Translations under genes and position numbers: made by a program
Shown: piece by piece, positions 53,871 through 62,299 of the stretch
Layout: every line of letters begins with the position of its first letter
How positions within the stretch are numbered: the stretch's first letter is position 1
Assembly (NCBI RefSeq): GCF_000178835.2
Contig: NC_015275.1
Coordinates: forward strand, 1 to 64,000
DNA length: 64,000 bases
Reading direction: 5' to 3'
Origin: Cellulosilyticum lentocellum DSM 5427
GTDB lineage: Bacteria; Bacillota; Clostridia; Lachnospirales; Cellulosilyticaceae
The notes under the pieces: model-generated
Databases searched by the model: none
Told to the model about the DNA's origin: nothing
Seen by the model: the letters and a program-made list of their open reading frames with translations, nothing else

Positions 53871-55319
53871 ATGAATGCAACGCATAAGGATTTAAAAAAA
53901 GTAATTAAGATAATAGAACAATTAGATGGACCTAGAGTAAAAAAAGATAAATGGAGATTAGGACTTCACTTAATGCCTCCTGTAGGTTGGTTAAATGATC
54001 CTAATGGACTTTGTTATTTTAAGGGAAAGTATCATGTGTTTTTTCAATACTCCCCCTTTGACCCAAAAGGTGGTATTAAAGTCTGGGGACATTATACGAG
54101 CCCTAATTTAGTGGACTGGACATATAAGGGAACACCTTTACTAGCGGATCAAGCAGAAGATTGTCATGGTGTATACTCAGGTAGTACATTTGTTGAAGAT
54201 GATAAAGCATATATATATTACACAGGGAATGTAAAAAGATTAGGCGACTTCGACTATGACTATATAGGAAGAGAAGCGAATACTATACTTGTTGAAACAC
54301 AAGATATGAAATACTTTGAGCCAAAACAATGTATTATGACTAACAAAGATTATACTGAAAAAATAAGTTGCCATGTAAGAGATCCTAAAGTATGGAAAGA
54401 AGGAGACACCTACTATATGGTTCAAGGCGCTAGAACTAAAGAAGATAGGGGACAGGTCTTGGTTTTTGAATCAAAGGATAAGAAGAAGTGGAAGCTAATT
54501 AATGAAATAACCTCTGAGGAAAGATTCGGTTATATGTGGGAGTGCCCTGACTTATTTAAAGTTGATGGCATTACTATATTAAGTATTTCGCCACAAGGTA
54601 TAGAGAGACAAGAGTTTGAATTTTGGAACGTTTATCAATCAGGTTACTATGTGATAGATGGAGATTTTAGAAGTACGTATAGTTTAAATAACTTTTGTGA
54701 GTTAGACAGGGGCTTTGATTTCTACGCATCTCAAACATTCCAAGATGAAAAGGGGAGAAGAATTCTAATTGGTTGGATGGGATTACCAGATTGTGAGCCT
54801 GAATATCATAATCCAACGGTAGAAAAAGGATGGCAACATTGCCTAACAATACCAAGAGAACTTCATTTTAAGGAAGGGAAGCTATATCAAAACCCTGTTA
54901 AGGAAATAGAAAGTTTGAGAAAACAATGTATTATTAATAATATAAAAGGAGAAGAAGCATTATCGGCATATAGTTTAAGTGAGGTTATTGTAACGGATAT
55001 TAATAGTGAAGGTGGTCTTAGTTTAATTATTAATGAAGATGTATCTTTAACTTTTGATACAGCAGATGAGACCTTTACTTTGGAATTTTTAAATGCAACA
55101 GGAGCGGGTAGAACAAAACGTATAGTGCGCCTAAAAAAATTACGAAGTTTACGTGTGTTTTGCGATTATTCAGCGCTTGAGATTTTTATAAATGATGGAC
55201 AAGAAGTATTTGCTACGAGATATTACCCAAAACAAAGAAAAAATAGTATAAAGGTAACCTGTTGTAAGGCAACTGTGGCAGTATGGGAATTAGGAGAGAT
55301 GAAATATGATGAAGCGTAA
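53871..55319 (+). CDS. scrB: Sucrose-6-phosphate hydrolase (GH32)
   Basis: Splits sucrose-6-phosphate into glucose-6-phosphate and fructose. The 482-residue protein has the five-bladed GH32 propeller: nucleophile Asp in VGWLNDPNGLCYF, KYHVFFQYSPFDP, the stabilising Asp in CHVRDPKVWKEGDTYYMVQGAR and the acid/base Glu in YMWECPDLFKVDG. The C-terminal beta-sandwich ends with LRVFCDYSALEIFINDGQEVFATRYYP. There is no signal peptide, fitting a phosphorylated, cytoplasmic substrate. Its last 14 bases overlap the start of the fructokinase remnant. Confidence 0.95.
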   Translation: MNATHKDLKKVIKIIEQLDGPRVKKDKWRLGLHLMPPVGWLNDPNGLCYFKGKYHVFFQYSPFDPKGGIKVWGHYTSPNLVDWTYKGTPLLADQAEDCHGVYSGSTFVEDDKAYIYYTGNVKRLGDFDYDYIGREANTILVETQDMKYFEPKQCIMTNKDYTEKISCHVRDPKVWKEGDTYYMVQGARTKEDRGQVLVFESKDKKKWKLINEITSEERFGYMWECPDLFKVDGITILSISPQGIERQEFEFWNVYQSGYYVIDGDFRSTYSLNNFCELDRGFDFYASQTFQDEKGRRILIGWMGLPDCEPEYHNPTVEKGWQHCLTIPRELHFKEGKLYQNPVKEIESLRKQCIINNIKGEEALSAYSLSEVIVTDINSEGGLSLIINEDVSLTFDTADETFTLEFLNATGAGRTKRIVRLKKLRSLRVFCDYSALEIFINDGQEVFATRYYPKQRKNSIKVTCCKATVAVWELGEMKYDEA

Positions 55320-56273
55320 ATTAATAGCTATTGTGGAGAGGCTCTAATTGATTTTATCCCAGGGCAATCGGGATTAGGAATTAAGAAAGTGGAAAGCTTT
55401 GAGCCTAAAGTAGGAGGGGCACCGGCTAATGTATGTGGAGCCTTTTCGAAATTAGGCGGAGACTCTATGATGCTTACAAAGTTAGGAAAAGATGCATTTG
55501 GTGATAAAATTATAGAAGAGTTAAGTGGCCATGGCATAGATGTAAGCAATATCTTGCGTACAACAGAAGCTAATACAGCCCTAGCGTTCGTATTTTTAGC
55601 AGAAGACGGAAATAGGGAGTTTTCGTTTTATCGTAATCCAAGTGCGGACCTACTTTTAAAACCAGAGGAAATAAAAGCAGAATGGTTTAAAGAAAGTTTT
55701 GCTCTTCATTTTTGCTCAGTAGATTTAGCCCCTAGTTCAATGAAAGAAGCACACAAAAAAACAATAGATTTGGCTAGTAAATGAGGAGCATTAATAAGTT
55801 TTGATCCTAACATACGATTTCCACTATGGGAGAGTAAAGAAGCTCTTAGTGATACGATACTCGAATTTATTCCAAAAGCTAATATTCTAAAGATTTCAGA
55901 TGAGGAATTAGAATTTATTACAGGTTATAAAACAATAGAGGATGCTAAGGATATTTTATTTGCGGGTGGAGTAAAGCTTGTTTTATTCACTAAAGGTGGA
56001 GATGGCGCTGAAGCTTATACATTAACTCAAAAAGTTAATGTACCATCTAATAAAGTAAAAGCAGTAGATACTACCGGTGCTGGATTTATTGGAGCCTTTT
56101 TGTACAAATTAATGGAATCAGGAATTGATATAAATAATATAAGTGACTTAAGCGGAGACAATTTAATAGAATATCTACGTTTTGCTAATCGTTTTTGCGA
56201 GCATAGTGTATTAGTAGAAGGAGCAATAGCTTCTTACCCTGACCACCATCAAATGATGAAATATATGAAGTAG
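55306..56273 (+). pseudogene. scrK: Fructokinase remnant (scrK), three lesions
   Basis: A PfkB-family fructokinase is recognisable through its whole length, from MMKRKLIAI to FCEHSVLVEGAIASYPDHHQ. Three separate lesions inactivate it: a 2-base gain at 55333-55340, which breaks IGEALIDFIPGQ; a TGA at 55782-55784 in LASK-stop-GALISFDPN, where a sense codon is expected; and a deletion of six bases at 56084/56085 that turns the universal DTTGAGDAFIGAF into DTTGAGFIGAF and so removes the catalytic Asp. The start overlaps scrB and keeps its AGGAGA site. Free fructose must be phosphorylated by another enzyme. Confidence 0.92.
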
Positions 56274-56548
56274 TATATTTAAAGAAAAGTAGAGACAGTG
56301 TTTATCTTTTCCTATTTACTTAGGAATAAAGCCCTTAGAAATCAAAATATAAAAATGTAAAATAAAAATTACCGTTTATAATAGCAACGGAAGAATTATA
56401 AAGTGAAAATTGACGATTAATTCTAGCCAGATAGTATTTGGGGTCTGAAATAATTTTGTGTATATAAATAATAGATTTGATATTGAAAATATAATAAAAT
56501 CTATAAGTGGTTTTACAATACAATTCCAGATAAAGATAGGAGATAGAT

Positions 56549-57943
56549 ATGAAGCTATCAAAGAAAATAGGGTTGATTTTAGTAAGTGGTATAATATTAG
56601 TACATTCGTTACAAGCAAGTAATTTAAAGTGTCTAAGCCAAAATAATACGACAATGGTTCCATTTCGTGTAATAGGTGAAGATTTAGGAGCTAAAGTGAG
56701 CTTTGAACAGGCAAGCCAAACCATTACTTTATCTTACAGGGATACAAACATTGAATTAAAAGTAGGGAGTAAAAAGGCAACTGTAAACGGAGAAGAAAAA
56801 AATTTGCAAGTAGCACCTCAAGTAGTAGATGGAGTTACCTATGTACCTATTCGTTTTGTTGCAGAAGCATTAGGGGCAGAAGTTAATTATAAAAATAGTA
56901 TTTTGGCCATTAACTTAGAAGGAAATGAAAGAGAGTGGAAACTAGAGACTATAGCAACAGGCATAAACACAAGTAGCGCTACTAATGAAAGTGGTTTTAT
57001 AAATACAAGCAAGACGTTACTAGGGAAAAATGTTACAATGCTTACCATTAATATGAATGATCCTAAAGTAAAAGTAAAAATTGCCACAGCAGGTAATAAA
57101 GTAACAAGGGTAGCTGCCATTAAAGATATGGCAAATGGGGCAAAAGCTAGTATTAATGGCACCTATTTTGCAGCATATAATGGAGATGTACCATTACCTG
57201 ATGGAACTTTAGTAAGTAATGGAAGGGTTCTACATATTACAGATATTGGAGCTACTATAGGCTTCACTTCCGATAATAAGGTGTTAATTGATTTTGTTAC
57301 TACTAGAGTCCAAGGATACATAAATGGGGAAGAAGCATGGACAAGCTATCGCGTAAATCGTCATACTGCGGATTCAAGTGCAACAGTAATATATACACCA
57401 GAGTATGAAGGTAATATTACCTTACCTAGTGGATGGGCCGCAGTAGTATGTGTAGATGGGAAAGTAGCTAAGATGGTAACCCAAACAAGAACCGTCCCTA
57501 ACAATGGTTTTATTCTTACTATGACGGAGAAGAGAAGTCAGAAGTTTAATGTAGGAGATAGCGTAGAATATAGAGTAAATTACTTACCTAAAAACACATC
57601 TTCAAAGGATTGGAATAATGTAATCTATGCACTAAGTGCAGGACCAAGCTTAATGATTGATGGAAAAATCACAGGAAATCCTTCTGATGAAAATTTTACG
57701 GAGGCTAAAATTCTTACTCAAGTAGCTCGTCGAAGTTTTATTGGTACTACAAAAGATAATCAGCTTATAATAGGTACAGTATCAGCAAGTATAAGTGAAC
57801 TTAAAAATATAGTTAAAGAAATGGAGCTTGTAAGTGCTATGTGTTTGGATGGAGGTGCTTCTTCAGGGTTATATTATAATGGGAGCTACTTATATTCACC
57901 TGGTCGGAATGTAAATAACTGTATTAATTTCTATTATAGCTAA
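56549..57943 (+). CDS. Exported NAGPA-type phosphodiester glycosidase with Cu-amine-oxidase-like domain
   Basis: A 464-residue secreted protein: signal peptide (about 1-25), a copper-amine-oxidase N-terminal-like domain (about 30-125: MVPFRVIGEDLGAKVSFE...TYVPIRFVAEALGAEVNY), then a phosphodiester glycosidase (NAGPA) domain with ASINGTYFAAYNGD, DSSATVIYTPEYEGN, ALSAGPSLMIDGK and CLDGGASSGLYYNGS. Family members cut sugar-phosphodiester bonds such as those in cell-wall polymers. The wall-binding role of the first domain is inferred. The ATG follows AGGAGA. Monocistronic. Confidence 0.85.
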   Translation: MKLSKKIGLILVSGIILVHSLQASNLKCLSQNNTTMVPFRVIGEDLGAKVSFEQASQTITLSYRDTNIELKVGSKKATVNGEEKNLQVAPQVVDGVTYVPIRFVAEALGAEVNYKNSILAINLEGNEREWKLETIATGINTSSATNESGFINTSKTLLGKNVTMLTINMNDPKVKVKIATAGNKVTRVAAIKDMANGAKASINGTYFAAYNGDVPLPDGTLVSNGRVLHITDIGATIGFTSDNKVLIDFVTTRVQGYINGEEAWTSYRVNRHTADSSATVIYTPEYEGNITLPSGWAAVVCVDGKVAKMVTQTRTVPNNGFILTMTEKRSQKFNVGDSVEYRVNYLPKNTSSKDWNNVIYALSAGPSLMIDGKITGNPSDENFTEAKILTQVARRSFIGTTKDNQLIIGTVSASISELKNIVKEMELVSAMCLDGGASSGLYYNGSYLYSPGRNVNNCINFYYS

Positions 57944-57954
57944 GTGAATGTTTA

Positions 57955-58106
57955 AGAGAAAGTATCGGTATCAAGAAGTAGATATCATACTACCTCGACG
58001 CAAGGTCAAAGTAGAGACTATGACTGAGAGGCATTATTGGTATAGGCGGATAACGTTGTAAATGCGTAACAATATCAGTAGAGGTATTGGAGTAATAAGT
58101 AAGGTA
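57955..58106 (+). other. GC-raised non-coding stretch before a long terminator
   Basis: Between the NAGPA gene and the terminator at 58107, about 39% of bases are G or C by hand count, above the surroundings. Small pairings are possible (GTAG...CTAC near 57986-58001; GTTGT...ACAA near 58055-58070). I could not match it to a known riboswitch. It could be a 3' tail or the front of a leader RNA for the cys operon. Confidence 0.35.
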
Positions 58107-58152
58107 ACATAAAAAGGAGGTTGTGCTACATAGCACAACCTCCTTTTTATGT
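58107..58152. terminator. Very long perfect terminator stem
   Basis: ACATAAAAAGGAGGTTGTGCTA (58107-58128, first 22 bases split by type: A/T part then GGAGGTTGTGC) pairs perfectly with 58131-58152. It has T-runs on both sides and a minimal loop. It ends transcription from the NAGPA gene or from the stretch before it. Confidence 0.8.
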
Positions 58153-58314
58153 TAATAATGATTTAGCTACTGTACTACGTCTAAAGAAGATTATCTAGAT
58201 AATCTATTTCAAGAAGCAATAGGAAGGAAATTAGTAAATGATAACTAAAAAATAGCCTATTTTATAGTTAAGGAATAGCATTTTAATGAATATAGAATAA
58301 ATATACAAAATTAA

Positions 58315-58343
58315 TTGACAAATTTAAAAAATCATAATATATT
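58315..58343 (+). promoter_or_regulatory. Promoter of the sulfate operon
   Basis: A perfect TTGACA (58315-58320), 17-base spacer and TATATT (58338-58343). Confidence 0.7.
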
Positions 58344-58351
58344 ATACAGAA

Positions 58352-58367
58352 TAAACATATATGTTTA
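58352..58367. promoter_or_regulatory. Palindromic operator at the start of the sulfate operon
   Basis: The 16-bp palindrome TAAACATATATGTTTA lies just after the -10 box, covering the likely start point. It is a good candidate for repressor binding in response to sulfur status. The regulator is not identified. Confidence 0.55.
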
Positions 58368-58430
58368 CTTGGAATTAAAGAAATGAAGATTTAGCTAAAG
58401 GGTTAATTATTATAAAAAGGAGGATAAGAA

Positions 58431-59507
58431 ATGTTCAACGTATTAAGCAAGCATGGAGTAGTGTGGAAAAAGGTAAGTATATTATTAAGTTTATCTTTAA
58501 CTTTAGGGGGAGTGCTACTAATGTCTGGCTGTGAAAGTGAAGTAGCAAAAGAAAATAATAAAGATGCTCAAGTGGTAGAGCTTTTGAATGTTTCTTATGA
58601 CCCTACCAGAGAACTGTATGTACAGGCAAACGAGGGTTTTAGCAAGTATTGGAGGGAAAAGACCGGTCAGGACGTCATAATTAATCAATCACATGGAGGT
58701 TCTGGTAAACAGGGGCGTTCGGTTATTGAAGGTTTAGAAGCAGATGTAGTAACCTTAGCGTTAGCTTATGATATAGATGCTATCAGTGATGCAGGGCTTA
58801 TAGATAGTGAATGGCAAAAAGAGTTCGCAGATAATAGCTCACCATACACATCGACAATTGTATTTCTTGTGAGAAAAGGGAATCCAAAGGGTATTCAAGA
58901 TTGGGATGATTTAATAAAGGAAGGGGTATCCGTTATTACACCAAATCCCAAGACTTCGGGTGGTGCAAGATGGAACTATTTAGCTGCCTGGGCATATGAG
59001 TTAGAACGTTCAGGAGGAGATGAAGAAGCAGCTAAGTCTTTTGTTAAAGAGCTCTTTTCACATGTTGAAGTATTAGATTCTGGTGCTAGGGGGGCTACGA
59101 CTACTTTTGTAGAGAGAGGTATAGGGGATGTTCTTCTTGCATGGGAAAATGAGGCCTTTTTATCTATAAATGAGCTAGGTGAAGATGAATTTGAAATTAT
59201 TGTCCCTTCAATAAGTATTCTAGCCGAACCACCAGTAGCTATTGTAGATGAAGTAGTAGATAAAAGAGGTACAGGAGAAATTGCTAAGGCTTATTTAGAA
59301 TATCTTTATACAGAAGAAGGGCAAGAGATTGTGGCTCAAAATTATTATAGGCCTACAAATAAGCAGATAGCAGAGAAATATAAGGAACGTTTTCCAGAGG
59401 TAAAAATGGTTACAGTAGACGAAGTATTTGGTGGTTGGCGGAATGCTCAGGAAAAGCATTTTAAAGATGGTGGTGTATTTGATGAGATTTACGAGATACA
59501 GCCTTAA
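58431..59507 (+). CDS. sbp: Sulfate ABC transporter substrate-binding lipoprotein
   Basis: Captures sulfate (or thiosulfate) outside the cell. The 358-residue protein has a lipoprotein signal with lipobox MSGC and the family signatures [15 protein letters not shown], the sulfate-binding loop [25 protein letters not shown], and [27 protein letters not shown] precedes the ATG. First gene of the sbp-cysT-cysW-cysA operon, with a promoter and a palindromic operator just upstream. Confidence 0.95.
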   Translation: MFNVLSKHGVVWKKVSILLSLSLTLGGVLLMSGCESEVAKENNKDAQVVELLNVSYDPTRELYVQANEGFSKYWREKTGQDVIINQSHGGSGKQGRSVIEGLEADVVTLALAYDIDAISDAGLIDSEWQKEFADNSSPYTSTIVFLVRKGNPKGIQDWDDLIKEGVSVITPNPKTSGGARWNYLAAWAYELERSGGDEEAAKSFVKELFSHVEVLDSGARGATTTFVERGIGDVLLAWENEAFLSINELGEDEFEIIVPSISILAEPPVAIVDEVVDKRGTGEIAKAYLEYLYTEEGQEIVAQNYYRPTNKQIAEKYKERFPEVKMVTVDEVFGGWRNAQEKHFKDGGVFDEIYEIQP

Positions 59508-59576
59508 AGTAATGAGTGTTAGAAGAGGAGCAAAGAAGAACTTGAGTTGACAGGAAACATGGAGAGGGGAAATTAA

Positions 59577-60401
59577 ATGAAAAAAACAAGGGGAATCATA
59601 CCCGGTTTTAAGTTAACTATGGGATTTACTTTAGCTTATTTAAGCTTGATTGTACTGATTCCTTTAGCAAGTGTGGTACTAAAGAGCATGGGAATAGGGG
59701 TCGGTGGTTTCTTAGATACAGTACTGAACCCGAGAGCCGTAGCAAGCTATAAAGTAAGCTTTAGTTGTGCTTTAACAGCAGCCTTGGTCAATAGTATATT
59801 TGGAATCATACTGGCATGGACATTAGTTAAGTATGATTTCCCTTTTAAAGCTTTTTTAGATGGCTGCATAGATTTACCTTTTGCTTTGCCCACAGCTGTT
59901 ACTGGTATTGCGCTGACTACCCTATATTCAGAAAATGGTTGGATAGGTAAATTCTTATATTCTTTAGGTATAAAAAGCTCTTTTTCAACCTTTGGCATTA
60001 CTGTAGCACTTATATTTACAGGAATGCCCTTTGTGATAAGAACAGTGCAACCTATTTTAGAAAACTTAGACCCTCAGTATGAGGAAGCTGCTACTATGCT
60101 AGGGGCGAACGGCTTTACTACCTTTAGGAAGGTTATTTTGCCTGAACTTATGGCACCACTTCTAACAGGATTCTCCTTAGCTTTTGCAAGAGGGGTTGGA
60201 GAATATGGGAGTGTAGTATTTATTGCGGGAAATATGCCTATGAAAACAGAAATTGCGCCCTTACTTATTATGGCTAAGCTAGAGCAGTATGACTATGAGG
60301 GGGCTACAGCTATTGCAGTTGTTATGTTAGGGTTATCTTTCTTAATGTTATTACTTATTAATGTAGTACAACATCACAATAATAAGATGATGAGGGGGTA
60401 A
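59577..60401 (+). CDS. cysT: Sulfate ABC transporter permease CysT
   Basis: One of two membrane subunits of the sulfate importer. It has 274 residues and six predicted membrane segments; the cytoplasmic EAA loop EEAATMLGANGFTTFRKVILPELMAP couples to the ATPase, and the CysT pattern PFALPTAVTGIALTTLYSENGWIG is seen. GAGGGGAA precedes the ATG; cysW starts four bases after its stop. Confidence 0.95.
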   Translation: MKKTRGIIPGFKLTMGFTLAYLSLIVLIPLASVVLKSMGIGVGGFLDTVLNPRAVASYKVSFSCALTAALVNSIFGIILAWTLVKYDFPFKAFLDGCIDLPFALPTAVTGIALTTLYSENGWIGKFLYSLGIKSSFSTFGITVALIFTGMPFVIRTVQPILENLDPQYEEAATMLGANGFTTFRKVILPELMAPLLTGFSLAFARGVGEYGSVVFIAGNMPMKTEIAPLLIMAKLEQYDYEGATAIAVVMLGLSFLMLLLINVVQHHNNKMMRG

Positions 60402-60405
60402 GAGC

Positions 60406-61206
60406 ATGAAAAGGAATCAATGTATTTTAATTGGTATAAGTATCAGTTTTTTAGTACTTATGTTAGGTTTTCCTCTTGTACTTATTATAGTTGAAGCATT
60501 AAGTAAGGGTTTTGAAGCGTATGCACAGGTAGTTATAGACCCTAGTACAGTAGCAGCTATGAAGCTTACATTATTAGCAACCTTGATAGCTGTTGGGCTA
60601 AATACCCTCTTCGGACTTATGGCTGCATGGGCTATTACTAAATTTAAATTTAAAGGAAAGAATCTACTAGTAAGTCTTATTGATTTACCTTTTGCTATCT
60701 CCCCAGTTATTGCAGGTTTAGTTTTTGTATTATCCTTTGGTCGAGGAGGTTTATTTTATTCTTTTTTAGATGCCTATAACCTAAAGATTATTTTTGCTAT
60801 ACCAGGAATTGTATTAGCTACCGTATTTGTTACCTTTCCTTTTGTGGCTAGAGAAATTATTCCCCTTATGGAGTCTCAAGGAAAAGATGAAGAAGAGGCG
60901 GCAGCAATGATGGGTGCTGGTGGATTTACTATCTTCACGAAAATTACTTTACCTAATATTAAATGGGGGCTTTTATATGGGATAGTCCTTTGCATGGCAA
61001 GAGCTATGGGAGAGTTTGGAGCGGTATCTGTTGTTTCTGGACACATTAGAGGAAAGACCAATACCCTACCTCTACACATTGAGATTTTATACAATGAATA
61101 TCAATTTGCAGCTGCCTTTGCAGTAGCATCCATATTAGTGATTTTTGCTGTTATCATACTAATATTACGAAATCAAATTGAAAAAAGAAATAAAAAGGAG
61201 GGGTAG
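60406..61206 (+). CDS. cysW: Sulfate ABC transporter permease CysW
   Basis: The second membrane subunit, 266 residues with six segments, EAA loop EEAAAMMGAGGFTIFTKITLPNIKWG and the family pattern DLPFAISPVIAGLVFVLSFGRGG. It ends with a basic tail. A GAGGGGGT site overlaps the end of cysT and cysA starts three bases after its stop, so translation is coupled. Confidence 0.95.
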   Translation: MKRNQCILIGISISFLVLMLGFPLVLIIVEALSKGFEAYAQVVIDPSTVAAMKLTLLATLIAVGLNTLFGLMAAWAITKFKFKGKNLLVSLIDLPFAISPVIAGLVFVLSFGRGGLFYSFLDAYNLKIIFAIPGIVLATVFVTFPFVAREIIPLMESQGKDEEEAAAMMGAGGFTIFTKITLPNIKWGLLYGIVLCMARAMGEFGAVSVVSGHIRGKTNTLPLHIEILYNEYQFAAAFAVASILVIFAVIILILRNQIEKRNKKEG

Positions 61207-61209
61207 AGG

Positions 61210-62271
61210 ATGCACATAGAAGTAAAGGGGCTAAACAAGTCTTTTGGAAAATTTAATGCTTCTCAAAATGTCAGCTTTGCCATTGAGAAAGGAAAGCTTA
61301 TTGGGCTTTTAGGGCCAAGTGGGAGTGGAAAGACAACGGTTTTAAGGATGATTGCAGGTCTCGAGGCACCTGATACAGGAGATATTATTATTAATGGCAT
61401 AAGGGTGAATGATATTCAAGCTGGTAAGAGAGGAATTGGTTTTGTTTTTCAAAACTATGCTTTATTTAGGCATATGAGTGTCTATGAAAATATTGCTTTT
61501 GGTTTAAAATTACAAAAACTTTCTTTAGAAGAAGTTAGAGAGCGTGTAGGAGAACTTATAGAGTTAATAGGGCTTAATGGGCTAGAGAAAAGATATCCGC
61601 ATCAACTTTCGGGTGGACAAAGGCAAAGAGTGGCTTTTGCAAGAGCTATTGCACCAAGACCAGAATTACTTCTTTTAGATGAGCCTTTTGCAGCTATTGA
61701 TGCTAAGGTGAGAAAAGAGCTAAGAAGTTGGTTAAAGGAAATGGTTAGGAAGCTTAGTATTACCAGTGTTTTTGTTACCCATGACCAGGAGGAAGCTGTA
61801 GAAATTGCAGATGAAATCATTGTTATGAATAAAGGGCAAGTAGAACAGATGGGAAGTCCTACAGTGATTTATAAGAATCCGAGAACGCCTTTTGTAGCGC
61901 AGTTTATTGGAGAATCTACTGTAATAGAAAATTACAGTAGGTTAAAGGGCTTTAATGAAGAAGTGCATGGTACTAAAGCTGTTGTAAGACCCGAGTTTGT
62001 GGAGGTATTTAAGGATAATAAGCAAATAGTAGCAGGATCGGCAGCGGAAGATGGCTACGTTAAGGCGATTGCTTTTAGGGGGAATAATCTGGAAATAACC
62101 GTTGTAGTGGGGGATTTAGAAATATCAGGTTATCGTTCCCTTGAAGAGGAACCAGTTCAAATTGGTGAAAGGGTACATCTACTTGTGCATAAACTTTATT
62201 TATTTGATGAAGTAGCAACAAAGATTGTAGAAAATAAATTGAAATATGACGAAATGCCTATATTTATCTAA
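61210..62271 (+). CDS. cysA: Sulfate ABC transporter ATPase CysA
   Basis: Drives the importer by ATP hydrolysis. The 353 residues contain Walker A LLGPSGSGKTT, the Q-loop VFQNYALFRHMSVYENI, the ABC signature LSGGQRQRVAFARAI, Walker B LLLLDEPFAAIDAKVR and the H-loop VFVTHDQEEAVEIAD, followed by a C-terminal TOBE domain for sulfate-family regulation. GGAGGGG precedes the ATG at good spacing. Confidence 0.96.
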   Translation: MHIEVKGLNKSFGKFNASQNVSFAIEKGKLIGLLGPSGSGKTTVLRMIAGLEAPDTGDIIINGIRVNDIQAGKRGIGFVFQNYALFRHMSVYENIAFGLKLQKLSLEEVRERVGELIELIGLNGLEKRYPHQLSGGQRQRVAFARAIAPRPELLLLDEPFAAIDAKVRKELRSWLKEMVRKLSITSVFVTHDQEEAVEIADEIIVMNKGQVEQMGSPTVIYKNPRTPFVAQFIGESTVIENYSRLKGFNEEVHGTKAVVRPEFVEVFKDNKQIVAGSAAEDGYVKAIAFRGNNLEITVVVGDLEISGYRSLEEEPVQIGERVHLLVHKLYLFDEVATKIVENKLKYDEMPIFI

Positions 62272-62299
62272 GATAGCCAAGGGAGTTGAGTGATAGAAG

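Noticed and set aside
57995-58075. Possible c-di-GMP (GEMM-I) riboswitch because of a GACGCAA string followed by ATGAC
   Set aside because: The tetraloop hairpin, the GCAAA segment before it and the closing GGTTNCC part are not found in the right order, so one shared heptamer is not enough.
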